Source: Bradyrhizobium sp. OK095 (GTDB taxonomy: Bacteria > Pseudomonadota > Alphaproteobacteria > Rhizobiales > Xanthobacteraceae). Taken from it: a DNA stretch of 64,000 nt. The notes beneath the pieces were generated by a model. It had not been told where the DNA came from and ran no database searches. It saw only the letters and a list, made by a program, of their open reading frames with translations. The stretch spans positions 186,001 through 250,000 of the forward strand of contig NZ_FOBX01000011.1 of NCBI RefSeq assembly GCF_900109945.1. The letters are read 5' to 3'. A program made the position numbers and the translations under genes. This document shows, piece by piece, positions 55,564-63,922 of the stretch. Position 1 is the first letter of the stretch. Each line of letters starts with the position of its first letter.

Positions 55564-56781
55564 TCAGGGTTGCGTGGCAGCCTTGGCTGGCTTCCGCTCC
55601 GTGAACGGCGACAGCACCACGGTCGCGAGCATGAAGATCACGGAGGCCCCGAACACCCAGTGCGGCGCGCTCTGGTCCATGATCCAGCCGAACAGCAGCG
55701 GGCTGACGATGCCGCCGAGATTGAAGCCGGTGGAGACGATGCCGAAGGCGCGGCCGGCTGCACCGGCAGGCGCGGCATTACGTACCAGCATGTCGCGCGA
55801 TGGCGCGATCACGCCGGAGAGGAAGCCTGCGGTTGCCATCGTCGCGGTCAAGGCCCAGCCCGGCAATGTCACCAACGCGATCAAAAGCACGATTCCCGCG
55901 TTCGCGGCAAAGCAGGCCGCCGCGACATAGCCGTGATGCTCGGTGTGGTCGGCGAGGAAGCCGCCCGCGAGCACGCCCGCGGCGCTGGCGCCGAGGAACG
56001 CGGTGAGCGCGACGTTGGCGACGGAATAGGTTGTGCCGTAGCCGCTCATCAGCGCGACCACGCCGAAATTGTTGATGCCGGCGACCGACAGGCTGAGCAG
56101 CATGAACAGCGCAGTCAGCGTGATCAGCGCCGGCGTGATGACGGCCTGCTTCGGTGCGTTTTCGTTGCCCGGCTTTTTCTTATGCGCACCGGTCTCGGGG
56201 ATGCCGATGGCCACCAGCAGCAGCGCCACCAGAATGGCGATCGCGCCCGCTGCGATCAATGCGCCGGCGCCGCCCGACACCGTGACCAGCGCGGCCACGA
56301 TCGCCGGCGTCACGGCGCCGCCGAAATAGCCGGCAAAGGTGTGGATCGAGAAGGCGCGGCCCATCCGCGCCTCGTCCATGTGCTCGGCCAGGATCGCGTA
56401 ATCCGCGGGGTGATAGACGCTGTTGGCGAGCCCCAGCAGCACGGCGCAGGCGATCAGCGAGGCGTAGCTCAGATGGAGGCCGAGCAGGATCAGCGCCAGC
56501 CCGCCGAGCGTGAGCCCAACCAGCAGGATTTTTCGCGCGCCAAAATGGTCGACGAGATAGCCGGTCGGCGCCTGCGTCAGGCCGGAGACGACGGCGAGGG
56601 TGGTGAGCGCGAAGCCGAGCTCGACATAACCGACGCCAAGCCTGTCCTTCAGGAACGGGAACAGCATCGGCAGCACCAGCAGATGGAAATGGCTGACCCA
56701 ATGCGCGATCGAGATTCCGGTCAGCGTGCGTAGCGCGCTGTCCGCCCTGCCTTGTTGCGGTGCGGCGAGAACGTCGACCAT
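55564..56781 (-). CDS. MFS transporter (fosmidomycin-resistance-like)
   Basis: A 405-aa inner-membrane transporter with 12 predicted helices. The opening SIAHWVSHFHLLVLPMLFPF and NSVYHPADYAILAEHM resemble the Fsr (fosmidomycin resistance) family of exporters. The two halves are joined by a short basic loop (GAHKKKPGNEN). It lies 80 bases upstream of the amidohydrolase on the same strand. Export of a toxic compound is a guess from family. Confidence 0.86.
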   Translation of the reverse strand: MVDVLAAPQQGRADSALRTLTGISIAHWVSHFHLLVLPMLFPFLKDRLGVGYVELGFALTTLAVVSGLTQAPTGYLVDHFGARKILLVGLTLGGLALILLGLHLSYASLIACAVLLGLANSVYHPADYAILAEHMDEARMGRAFSIHTFAGYFGGAVTPAIVAALVTVSGGAGALIAAGAIAILVALLLVAIGIPETGAHKKKPGNENAPKQAVITPALITLTALFMLLSLSVAGINNFGVVALMSGYGTTYSVANVALTAFLGASAAGVLAGGFLADHTEHHGYVAAACFAANAGIVLLIALVTLPGWALTATMATAGFLSGVIAPSRDMLVRNAAPAGAAGRAFGIVSTGFNLGGIVSPLLFGWIMDQSAPHWVFGASVIFMLATVVLSPFTERKPAKAATQP

Positions 56782-56891
56782 TGCAGTTCCGTTTCACATC
56801 CCCTCAGGGACGCGCAAACTATCGGGGAGAGCGGTTATTTGTCCATGAACGCAGGCGCATGGCAGGTAGCGTGACCAGGACCTGCCACCCC

Positions 56892-57065
56892 TCACAACGG
56901 CTCGTCGTCGTTGCCATAGCGGTCGCGCTTCGGCGTCGCCATGTCGCCATCCTCATAATCGTCGTCGATCTCGCGCGGGGGCGGCGGCTGCCTTGACTTG
57001 TCTTCAGCCGTCTTCGTCTTGGGCGGGGCGGTTTTTGGCGGTTCGCTCGGCTTGGTCTTGGCCAT
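56892..57065 (-). CDS. Small charged protein, function unknown
   Basis: A 57-aa open frame (66 aa if the ATG at 57092 is used) made almost only of Lys, Pro, Thr, Asp and Glu: a basic, Pro-rich N-terminus (KPSEPPKTAPPK) and an acidic centre (EIDDDYEDGD). It is probably disordered. No family is recognised. It is separated by about 110 bases from genes on both sides, and the low-complexity composition makes a chance frame possible. Confidence 0.5.
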   Translation of the reverse strand: MAKTKPSEPPKTAPPKTKTAEDKSRQPPPPREIDDDYEDGDMATPKRDRYGNDDEPL

Positions 57066-57154
57066 GGCTGGTCCCGGATGGTGATGCGTCATCCGCTTCT
57101 ACCCGGAAAATATGTGCGGTTCCTGACTTATCTCAAGGGCCCTCAGCGAAGCCG

Positions 57155-58192
57155 TCAGTGCATCACAGGTCCGCCCGCCTTCTTCCAGGCATCGATGCCG
57201 CCGGCGATATGGGCGGTGCTGGTAAGGCCGGCTTCCTTCGCAGCCGCAACCGCCATCGCCGAGCGTTCGCCGAAGGCGCAGAAGAACACGACACGGCGCC
57301 CCGTCGCGGCCGCGACCTCGCGCAGCATGCCGCCGGGCTTCAGGCTCTCCTCGACGCTGGGATAGGGCGTGTGCAGCGCACCTTCGAGCATGCCGTGCTT
57401 GGCGCGCTCGTTGCTCTCGCGCAGATCGACCAGCAAAATGTCGGGCCGGCCGAGCGATCGGATCGCCTCGACCGCGCTGAGCGCGCGGCCTTCCTTCTCC
57501 AGCTCTTCCTGATGCAAGCCGACCCGCATGTTGGCGGGCACCGCCACGTCCATCATCTTCGGGTTGGGCAGCTTCAGACTGGCCATCAGCTCGACGTATT
57601 GCTCGACCGAGCGCACCTGGAGCCGCGGATTGTAGCGCTTCTCCTCGCCGATGGTGGAGACGGTGTCGCCCTTGTAGTCATGCGCGGGGAATACCATCGT
57701 CTCGTCCGGCAGCTTGAGCAGCCGATTGAAGATCGAATCGTACTGCGCGCGCGAAGAACCGTTCTGGAAATCGGTGCGGCCGGTGCCGCGGATCAAGAGC
57801 GTATCGCCGGTGAAGACGCGGTCGCCCATCAGATAGGAATAGGAATCGTCGGTGTGGCCCGGCGTGTACATCACGTCGAGCGACAGGCCCTCGATCGTCA
57901 CCTTGTCGCCGTCAGCGACTCGCATGGCCACCACGTCGGCCTTGGTCTGGTCGCCCATCACGGTCATGCAATGGGTGCGGTCGCGCAGCTCGCCGAGCCC
58001 GGTGACGTGGTCGGCATGCAGATGGGTGTCGACGGCCTTGACCAGCTTGAGGTCGAGCTCGCGCAGCAACTGGCAATAGCGGTCGACCTTCTCCAGCACT
58101 GGATCGAGGATCAGCGCCTCGCCGCCGGGGCGGCTGGCGAGGACGTAGCTGTAAGTGCCCGAAACGCTGTCGAAGAGCTGGCGGAAGATCAT
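57155..58192 (-). CDS. Persulfide dioxygenase-rhodanese fusion protein
   Basis: A 345-aa cytoplasmic protein. Residues 1-240 form an ETHE1-like metallo-beta-lactamase domain (metal motifs DTHLHADHVTG, TPGHTDDSYSY, FTGDTLLIRGTGRTDFQNG, VFPAHDYKG), which oxidises glutathione persulfide to sulfite. The C-terminal rhodanese has the active-site cysteine in VFFCAFGERSAMA and moves sulfane sulfur. The start is ATG 58192. It lies downstream of the Sox genes on the same strand, 121 bases after the DsrE-like gene, and fits the removal of persulfide sulfur from thiosulfate. Confidence 0.9.
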   Translation of the reverse strand: MIFRQLFDSVSGTYSYVLASRPGGEALILDPVLEKVDRYCQLLRELDLKLVKAVDTHLHADHVTGLGELRDRTHCMTVMGDQTKADVVAMRVADGDKVTIEGLSLDVMYTPGHTDDSYSYLMGDRVFTGDTLLIRGTGRTDFQNGSSRAQYDSIFNRLLKLPDETMVFPAHDYKGDTVSTIGEEKRYNPRLQVRSVEQYVELMASLKLPNPKMMDVAVPANMRVGLHQEELEKEGRALSAVEAIRSLGRPDILLVDLRESNERAKHGMLEGALHTPYPSVEESLKPGGMLREVAAATGRRVVFFCAFGERSAMAVAAAKEAGLTSTAHIAGGIDAWKKAGGPVMH

Positions 58193-58313
58193 GGCAAGAC
58201 CCGGCGTGGAACCAATTTCGAGGATTCTACTACGCCGGAGACTATAAAGAGAAGCAATCTACTGTGAATACAAGAAAATTTAGAAGATTTTTATTGCGGG
58301 GCAGTGGCTCAGA
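58193..58313. other. AT-richer gap between dsrE-like and persulfide dioxygenase genes
   Basis: 121 bases with an AT-rich centre (58255-58292) in a GC-rich region. It could hold a separate promoter for the persulfide dioxygenase gene on the minus strand. No clear palindrome is seen. Confidence 0.35.
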
Positions 58314-58772
58314 CTACGGCCTCACCAATGTGTACCCATTCTCCGCTAGAAACAGGATCTGCCCGACGCCGACCTGCACCGGCGTCGCCGTGGGAATGAA
58401 CTCAGGCCGCTTGCCCGTCTCCCGCTCGATCGTGTCGACGGTGTTGAGGCAGATGTCGAACCGCACGCCCTGCGCGATCAGGCTCTCAACCTGCCGGCGG
58501 CGCTCGTTGCCTGACAACAGCAAATCGACGCCGGGACCGAACGCGACCACTTCGATCGCAACTTTGTCGGGGTCGTAAGCCTTCAGCAGATTGTTTGCGA
58601 CGCTCAGCACCAGCGCCTGCTTCTTCGCATCGCCGTCGGAGAGCTGAAGCACGATCTTGTGCTCGGCGAACGGCTTGTCCTGGAACGGCACCTGCTGCGC
58701 CGAGGCCATTGGCATCGCGGCGAAGGCGAGCAGCGCCAGCATCAGCGCGGAAAAGATCTGCGACCGCATCAT
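58314..58772 (-). CDS. DsrE family exported protein
   Basis: A 152-aa protein with a signal peptide (LMLALLAFAAMPMASAQ) and a DsrE/DsrF-like fold (HKIVLQLSDGDAKKQALVLS). DsrE-type proteins carry or transfer sulfur through a cysteine; here the only mature cysteine is in FDICLNTVD. The ATG at 58772 or 58769 overlaps the soxB stop, so the two are coupled. Its periplasmic location and place behind soxB suggest a sulfur-handling partner of the Sox proteins. Confidence 0.82.
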   Translation of the reverse strand: MMRSQIFSALMLALLAFAAMPMASAQQVPFQDKPFAEHKIVLQLSDGDAKKQALVLSVANNLLKAYDPDKVAIEVVAFGPGVDLLLSGNERRRQVESLIAQGVRFDICLNTVDTIERETGKRPEFIPTATPVQVGVGQILFLAENGYTLVRP

Positions 58773-58773
58773 C

Positions 58774-60519
58774 CTATCCCGCAATGCCCGGGTTGTCCTC
58801 GACGCCCTTCAGCGTGACGCCGGTGCCGAGCCGCTCCTGAAACATCCGCCCCGAGCGCAAATATTTAGCGACGACATCCCACACCGGCGCGCCTTGCTGG
58901 CCGTTGACCGAGGCCCAGCCCGCGACCTTGTAGCGGTGGCTTGCGCTGAGCGTCTTGTCACCGTTGAGCTTCACGTCGGAGATACGGCTGCCGATCGCAG
59001 CAGTTGGCGTGCAGGTGTAGCTGAGCCCGCCGGCGCGCACCATGTCGCCGCCCTGCTGGTAATAGGGATCGGCGTTGAAGAGATTGTCGCAGATGTCTTC
59101 CAGCACGTTCTTGATGTCTGCCCCTAGCATCTCCTGCACATAGGTTTCGGGATAGGTGATCGCGGTTTCCGCGAGCACATCCTCCATGGTCAGCGCCTGG
59201 CCCGACAGCGCGGTGACGCCCCAGCGGAAACCCGGCGACAGCGCGATCTCCGCATCGAGCTCGGTACGGAGCGCGGTGCAGATCAGCTCGTCGACCGGGC
59301 CGGAGAAATTGCCGCGGCGATACAGCAGCCTGTCGGGCGTTGCGATCTTCTCCGCCCAGTCGGTCACATGCGGCGCGCGCAGCCGGCCGATCAGCTCGGC
59401 CATGGCGGGATCCGGCTTCAGCAGCTCGGAATAGACCGGCAGCAGATGATATCTGACATCGCCGAGCTTGCCCTTGTCGAGCGCGAGATCGAGCACGGCC
59501 ACGAATTTTCCGTTGGAGCCGGCATTGGTGACGAGCGTCGTGCCGCCGGCGTTCTTCACGGGAATCGGCTGCGGTACGGCATCGTGGGTGTGGCCGCCGA
59601 GGATGACGTCGATGCCGGTGACGCGGCTTGCGAGCTTGAGGTCAACGTCCATGCCGTTGTGCGACAGCAGGATGACCGCATCGACCTTGTCCGCGCCGCG
59701 CAAGGCGTCGACATACTTCTGCAGCTCTTCCTCGCGGATGCCAAAGGTCCAGTCCGGCGTGAACCGTTTTGGGTGCGCGATCGGCACATAGGGGAAGGCC
59801 TGGCCAACGATCGCGACGCGATGGCCGCCGATCTCCCTGATCACGGAGGGCTTGAAGACGCGCCCGCTCGCCTTGTCGAAGGCGGCGGCATCGTTGAACG
59901 CGGCTTCCTCGGTCAGGAAAACGTTCTGCGCCAGGAACTCGCCCTTGAAGCGCTCGAGATTGTCGCGCAGTGCCTGCTCGCCATAGGTGAATTCCCAATG
60001 CCCGGTCATCGCCTCGATGCCGAGCAGATTGGCGACCTCGACCATGTCGCGGCCCTGCATGACGTTGGCGAGGCCCGTGCCCTGCCAGAGATCGCCACCG
60101 TCGAGGAGCAGCGAATTTCTCTCGCCGACATCGCCGCGCAGGCGGTCGACCAGCGTCTTCAGATGAGCAAAGCCGCCGAGCTTGCCGAAGCGGCCGGCGG
60201 ACTTCTCGAACTCGAAGCAGGTGAACGCATAGGCATCGGCGCTGTCGGGCCGGATGCCGAACCGTTCGAGGAAGGCGCGGCCGACCAGATGCGGCGGCCG
60301 TCCAGCCATCTCGCCGATGCCGATATTGACGCTGGGCTCGCGGAAATAGACCGGGTTGAGCTGGGCATGCGTGTCGGTGATGTGCAGGATGCGCGCATTG
60401 CCGAACCGTTCGAGGTCGTAAATGCTGGCGGTCTCAGTGCCGCGCGCGAGCCGCGGCAGTCCGGCTGAGACGGCGGCAAATGCTGTATTCTTCAGGAAAT
60501 CGCGGCGGCGGATCGCCAT
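58774..60519 (-). CDS. soxB: Thiosulfohydrolase SoxB
   Basis: A 581-aa periplasmic dimanganese enzyme that releases sulfate from the SoxY-thiosulfonate conjugate. A twin-arginine leader (AIRRRDFLKN) is followed by a 5'-nucleotidase-like metallophosphatase domain: ILHITDTHAQLNP, DGGDLWQGTG, MTGHWEFTYG and GGHTHDAVPQP. The C-terminal nucleotidase-like domain is complete. The start ATG 60519 fits the leader. It lies between soxK-like and dsrE-like genes. Confidence 0.94.
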   Translation of the reverse strand: MAIRRRDFLKNTAFAAVSAGLPRLARGTETASIYDLERFGNARILHITDTHAQLNPVYFREPSVNIGIGEMAGRPPHLVGRAFLERFGIRPDSADAYAFTCFEFEKSAGRFGKLGGFAHLKTLVDRLRGDVGERNSLLLDGGDLWQGTGLANVMQGRDMVEVANLLGIEAMTGHWEFTYGEQALRDNLERFKGEFLAQNVFLTEEAAFNDAAAFDKASGRVFKPSVIREIGGHRVAIVGQAFPYVPIAHPKRFTPDWTFGIREEELQKYVDALRGADKVDAVILLSHNGMDVDLKLASRVTGIDVILGGHTHDAVPQPIPVKNAGGTTLVTNAGSNGKFVAVLDLALDKGKLGDVRYHLLPVYSELLKPDPAMAELIGRLRAPHVTDWAEKIATPDRLLYRRGNFSGPVDELICTALRTELDAEIALSPGFRWGVTALSGQALTMEDVLAETAITYPETYVQEMLGADIKNVLEDICDNLFNADPYYQQGGDMVRAGGLSYTCTPTAAIGSRISDVKLNGDKTLSASHRYKVAGWASVNGQQGAPVWDVVAKYLRSGRMFQERLGTGVTLKGVEDNPGIAG

Positions 60520-60570
60520 CTCGAATTCTCCGCCCCTCAATGATCGCTCGACTGTTTCAACAGGTTCAGT

Positions 60571-60876
60571 CTAGCGGATTTCCATCGCCTTCCACGCCTC
60601 TTTTTCAGACGTGGCCTGGAAGGTTGATGCTTTTGCCAGTGCCTCGGCCTCTTTCGCGGCGGCAATGGCGCGATCGAAATCGCCGCCGTCGCCCGCTTTT
60701 TTGGCGGCCGCCAGCGCCGATACGGTCACGGTCCATTGATTGCGCATGCCGGCTGCCTCCTTGGAAGCAGTCTCCGCAGCGGCATAGGCCGCTTTGTAAT
60801 CCGCCTCGTTTGCCGCGCGCGCCGCTGGCGCCAGGCTCAATGCGAGCAGCATGGCCAAGGTAAGTGACCGCTTCAT
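60571..60876 (-). CDS. soxK: SoxXA-binding protein (SoxK-like)
   Basis: A 101-aa exported helical protein. It has a signal peptide (MKRSLTLAMLLALSLAPAARA) and an Ala/Lys-rich mature part (AEALAKASTFQATSEKEAWK). The gene starts inside the end of soxA (four-base overlap) and precedes soxB. Proteins of this size and place bind and stabilise the SoxXA cytochrome. Identification rests on position, size and composition. The larger frame running to 61524 is an out-of-frame shadow of soxA. Confidence 0.85.
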   Translation of the reverse strand: MKRSLTLAMLLALSLAPAARAANEADYKAAYAAAETASKEAAGMRNQWTVTVSALAAAKKAGDGGDFDRAIAAAKEAEALAKASTFQATSEKEAWKAMEIR

Positions 60877-61739
60877 GGCCGCGCTCCCGGGCCTGAAATC
60901 GGCAGGCCGTTGGCGACGTAGGACAGGAAATATTCGACGTCGCGATATTCTTCCGCCTGCGGCTCCAGCGGAACCGCGCGGGTCTGGCTGTTGCAGGTGA
61001 CGAAGCGGCGGCTGGTGGTGCCCATGCCGCTCCATTCGGAACGGTAGATCGGCATTGCGTTCAGAATGCCGAGCGCCGGCGCCAAAATCTCGGCGCGGAT
61101 GCGCTGGCCCGGGCTCTGCACATGGCAGCTCGCGCAGGAGAAATTCAGCTGGCCGCGCCGGGTGTAGAAGTAGCGCTTGCCGTTCTCGAACGCTTCGAGG
61201 GCGCGGGGATCGTCGGGAATCCTGATGTCCATCGGCTTGCCGCGCGAGGTGAAGGCCATATAGGCCGTCAGAGAAGCCATCTCGTCCTTGACGTAGGAAT
61301 AGGGCGCCTCGCCATTGGCCTCGCGGCAGCGGTTGAGCGCGAGCTCCAGCGTGACGACCTTGCCCTCCTTCTCGTCGAAATAAGGATAGGTCTGGCGGAT
61401 GCCGATGCCGCCGTTCGGGAAGCAGTCGGCATAGGTCTTGCCGTTCTTGAATGGTGTCGCGAACATTTCCTTGCCGGCGTCGAGCGCGAACTCGTAGGGC
61501 GGGAATTCTTCCTTCTCCCGCCACTGCCGCTTCATGTCCTCGTTCATGGAATAAGGACCGTTGACGAAATCCTCGTGCTTCACATCAGGAAACTTCTGGA
61601 AGAAGAAGTTCTGGAACGCTTTGGCGTCAGTGACGGGATCGACCTTGTCGGCCGCGACCACGCGCGGCGAGGCGAAAGCGAACGCGACCAGCGCGGCGCC
61701 GAGCGAGCCAAGCAGGAGGGCGATGCGGGCTTTCATCAC
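60873..61739 (-). CDS. soxA: Sulfur oxidation cytochrome c SoxA
   Basis: A 288-aa periplasmic cytochrome that joins thiosulfate to the SoxY cysteine. It has a signal peptide (residues 1-30), one haem-binding motif CASCH (residues 202-206), and the active-site ligand cysteine in RFVTCNS (residue 249). Cys106 and Cys138, in place of a first haem motif, could form a disulfide, as in the single-haem SoxA type. Overlaps soxZ and soxK by four bases each. Confidence 0.93.
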   Translation of the reverse strand: MMKARIALLLGSLGAALVAFAFASPRVVAADKVDPVTDAKAFQNFFFQKFPDVKHEDFVNGPYSMNEDMKRQWREKEEFPPYEFALDAGKEMFATPFKNGKTYADCFPNGGIGIRQTYPYFDEKEGKVVTLELALNRCREANGEAPYSYVKDEMASLTAYMAFTSRGKPMDIRIPDDPRALEAFENGKRYFYTRRGQLNFSCASCHVQSPGQRIRAEILAPALGILNAMPIYRSEWSGMGTTSRRFVTCNSQTRAVPLEPQAEEYRDVEYFLSYVANGLPISGPGARP

Positions 61740-62047
61740 GCAATCTTCGCGGTGATCGTATCCGAGCCGCCCTTGTTGTCGGTCCAGGAGATCTTGAGAT
61801 CATCGCCCTTCTTGGCGCCCTTGAAGCTGAACTTGACATAGGGGTCCTTGGAGACCGCGGTGCCCCAATTGGCGACAAAGACGTCCTTGCCGTTACATTC
61901 GAACTTCAGCTCCTGGATGTAGTGCGCAGGGATCAGCTCGCCCTTGGCATCCTTGACCAGGCCGGTGTCCATGGGGTGCTGGATCAGCGTCTGCACCTCG
62001 GTGATGTCGCCGTTGGATGTTGCGCGTACGCGAATGCTTGATGCCAT
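61736..62047 (-). CDS. soxZ: Thiosulfate oxidation carrier complex protein SoxZ
   Basis: A 103-aa immunoglobulin-like protein that pairs with SoxY to carry sulfur intermediates in the periplasm. Typical features are SSIRVRATSNGDITEVQTLI, QHPMDTGLVKD and the C-terminal SWTDNKGGSDT. It has no signal peptide, since it is exported with SoxY. TAGGAGGAT precedes the ATG. It lies 13 bases after soxY and overlaps soxA. Confidence 0.94.
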   Translation of the reverse strand: MASSIRVRATSNGDITEVQTLIQHPMDTGLVKDAKGELIPAHYIQELKFECNGKDVFVANWGTAVSKDPYVKFSFKGAKKGDDLKISWTDNKGGSDTITAKIA

Positions 62048-62060
62048 CGGACCGATCCTC

Positions 62061-62549
62061 CTAACCGCCGCAGCCGCCGACGGTGACTTTCACTTCCTTG
62101 GTCGCGCTGTAGAGCTTGCCGTCGGCCTCCACGATCGCGGTCACGTTGCTGGTCTTGGCCATTTTCAGCCGGTTGGCGATACCAGGCAGCGTGCCGTCCG
62201 GAATCTTGTAGGAAGCAGCGAGCGCGTTCGGGTTCTCGGCCACGAAGAACGAGATCGAGGTCACCTTGTCGAGCGTCGTCGTCACCGAGATCGGCACCAC
62301 GCCGCCATTCTCGGCGATCTCAGGCGCATCGAGCTTGACCTTGTCGGAGGGCTCGGCGGTCCTGCCGTAGAGCGCCTTGATCGCGTCGGCTTCGTTCTTC
62401 AGCTTGAACGCCTCTTCCGGATATTTGTCGTTAGCCGCTGCGAGCGCGGGAATCGCCGCGAACGGCAGATTGCCGAGGCCGAGCAGCGCGACCGTGGCTG
62501 CGCCCTGAATGATCAGGCGTCGCGTCGGATAAGAGCCGGTGGTGGTCAT
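62061..62549 (-). CDS. soxY: Thiosulfate oxidation carrier protein SoxY
   Basis: A 162-aa periplasmic sulfur carrier. A twin-arginine leader (SYPTRRLIIQGAATVALLGL) is followed by the SoxY fold and the C-terminal swinging arm GGCGG with the sulfur-binding Cys160. The ATG at 62549 follows GCAGGAGAG; the frame also extends to 62591, which is unlikely. The Tat leader would carry SoxZ out as a complex. Confidence 0.95.
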   Translation of the reverse strand: MTTTGSYPTRRLIIQGAATVALLGLGNLPFAAIPALAAANDKYPEEAFKLKNEADAIKALYGRTAEPSDKVKLDAPEIAENGGVVPISVTTTLDKVTSISFFVAENPNALAASYKIPDGTLPGIANRLKMAKTSNVTAIVEADGKLYSATKEVKVTVGGCGG

Positions 62550-62587
62550 CAAAATCTCTCCTGCACAGTCTCTTGGCGTGCCTGACG

Positions 62588-62944
62588 TCACAGAGTTTGC
62601 AGGAAATCAACGATCGCGCTGATCTCCTGGTCGGTCAAAATCCTGTTACGACCGAACGGCGGCATCATGGTCTGCGGATTGCGCTTGGTCTCGTCGAAGA
62701 TGATCGCGGCCAGCTCGTTGCGATCAGGGTATTTTGATTTGAGGTCCCTCAGCTCCGGGCCGATCGTACCCGGCAGGTCTCCGCCCTTGATGACGTGGCA
62801 GGTCAGGCAATTGCCCTTGCCGCGGTCGAAGGCGAGCCTCTCACCCTCGGCGACAGTGGATTGCGCCTGCGCGGAGCTTGCGGCAAGGCCGGCGGCGATG
62901 GCCAGCAGGATGGTCAGGACGGGTGTCCGGGGAAAGGCGGTCAA
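62588..62944 (-). CDS. soxX: Sulfur oxidation cytochrome c SoxX
   Basis: A 118-aa periplasmic monohaem cytochrome, electron-accepting partner of SoxA. The signal peptide (VLTILLAIAAGLAASSAQA) is followed by the haem motif CLTCH (residues 46-50) and a methionine ligand region (TMMPPFGRN). There is no ATG in a good place. I choose TTG 62944, which puts the signal peptide at the right distance; the frame extends to a TTG at 63022. First gene of the sox operon. Confidence 0.9.
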   Translation of the reverse strand: MTAFPRTPVLTILLAIAAGLAASSAQAQSTVAEGERLAFDRGKGNCLTCHVIKGGDLPGTIGPELRDLKSKYPDRNELAAIIFDETKRNPQTMMPPFGRNRILTDQEISAIVDFLQTL

Positions 62945-63209
62945 GGCGTCATTCCGAGGCGTTATGTCGATGATCTCGTTCGCGGAAATATAGTGCTCCA
63001 AAGCACAAAGGGCATCGCACAAAGGCCATCACCTGACAATGAAGACTATGCATGCGCCAAAATGGAGTTAATATCTTCCGCATTACAACTAAAGAGATTA
63101 TTTGTTCGGCGGATTCGGGCCCGGGGTGCGGTGCGGGCCTGCTGTTTTGAGTGCGTTTGGGCGCTCGCGTTGCTTTTTATCTCGTTCTCGTTTTTCAAGG
63201 GGACTTCAA
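62945..63209. promoter_or_regulatory. Divergent promoter region of the sox operon
   Basis: About 265 bases between soxX (-) and the methyltransferase (+). It contains an AT-rich core (63055-63110) in a GC-rich region, the likely place of promoters. No regulator gene (soxR-like) lies in the window and no clear operator is visible. Confidence 0.45.
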
Positions 63210-63881
63210 TTGGCTGAATATGTCGTCGAATTTGGCAGGGACGGCGGACGGGTCGAGTCGGATGGACGGCTCGATGCGCCGGCATTTCATCGCAATCACG
63301 AGCCGCTCTGGGCGGCGCTGGACAAGCACCTCGCAGGCACCACCGGCAACGTGGTCGAGCTCGGCAGCGGAACCGGGCAGCACGTGGTTCATTTCGCCCG
63401 CCGCACGCCCGGCCTGATCTGGTGGCCGAGCGATCTCAATCAGCGCCACCTCAAGAGCATCGAGGCCTGGCGCGTTCATTCGGGCCTGGCAAACATCCGC
63501 TCGCCCTTGCGGATTGATCTCACGGCTCCCGACTGGTGCCTGGAGATGAAAAGCGGGCAGGCGCCGACAAGCCTTGCCGCATTGTTCTGTGCCAACGTCA
63601 TCCACATCGCGCCTTGGAGCGTGGCCGAAGGCCTGTTCGCCGGCGCCGGCCGCTATCTGCGCGCCGACGGCAAGCTGTTCCTCTACGGCCCATTCAAGCG
63701 TGACGGCAAGCACACCGCGCTCAGCAACGCCGTGTTCGACACCTCCTTGCGCGAAGGCAATCCCGACTGGGGCGTGCGTGATATCAGCGACGTCGAGATA
63801 CTCGCAAAGGCCGTGGGCCTTCGGTTGGTCGATACGATCGAGATGCCCGCGAACAATCTGACGCTGGTGTTCTCGCGCTAG
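63210..63881 (+). CDS. DUF938 family SAM-dependent methyltransferase-like protein
   Basis: A 223-aa cytoplasmic protein with the SAM-binding motif VVELGSGTGQHVVHFA near residues 40-55 and DLTAPDW further on. The DUF938 family (UPF0585 type) has an unknown substrate. The start is TTG 63210, with AAGGGGACT before it; the frame extends to 63102 without coding character. It is divergent from the sox operon, with which no link is proven. Confidence 0.85.
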   Translation: MAEYVVEFGRDGGRVESDGRLDAPAFHRNHEPLWAALDKHLAGTTGNVVELGSGTGQHVVHFARRTPGLIWWPSDLNQRHLKSIEAWRVHSGLANIRSPLRIDLTAPDWCLEMKSGQAPTSLAALFCANVIHIAPWSVAEGLFAGAGRYLRADGKLFLYGPFKRDGKHTALSNAVFDTSLREGNPDWGVRDISDVEILAKAVGLRLVDTIEMPANNLTLVFSR

Positions 63882-63899
63882 CTACGCAGGAGGTGCGCT

Positions 63900-63922
63900 C
63901 CCTCCCCCCTTGCGGGGGAGGG
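63900..63922. terminator. C/G-rich hairpin after the methyltransferase gene
   Basis: CCCTCCCCC and GGGGGAGGG form a nine-base stem with a five-base loop, 18 bases after the stop. Related to the pyrimidine/purine repeat at 41476-41521. The last 78 bases of the window hold no gene I can support. Confidence 0.65.

Noticed and set aside
58193-58313. BigR-type operator before the persulfide dioxygenase
   Set aside because: The gap is AT-rich and the gene type fits, but I see no palindrome and no bigR-like regulator in the window.
60877-61524. Upstream extension of the SoxK-like frame inside soxA
   Set aside because: Out-of-frame with soxA, which has a haem motif and full conservation; only the last 101 codons with a signal peptide are credible.
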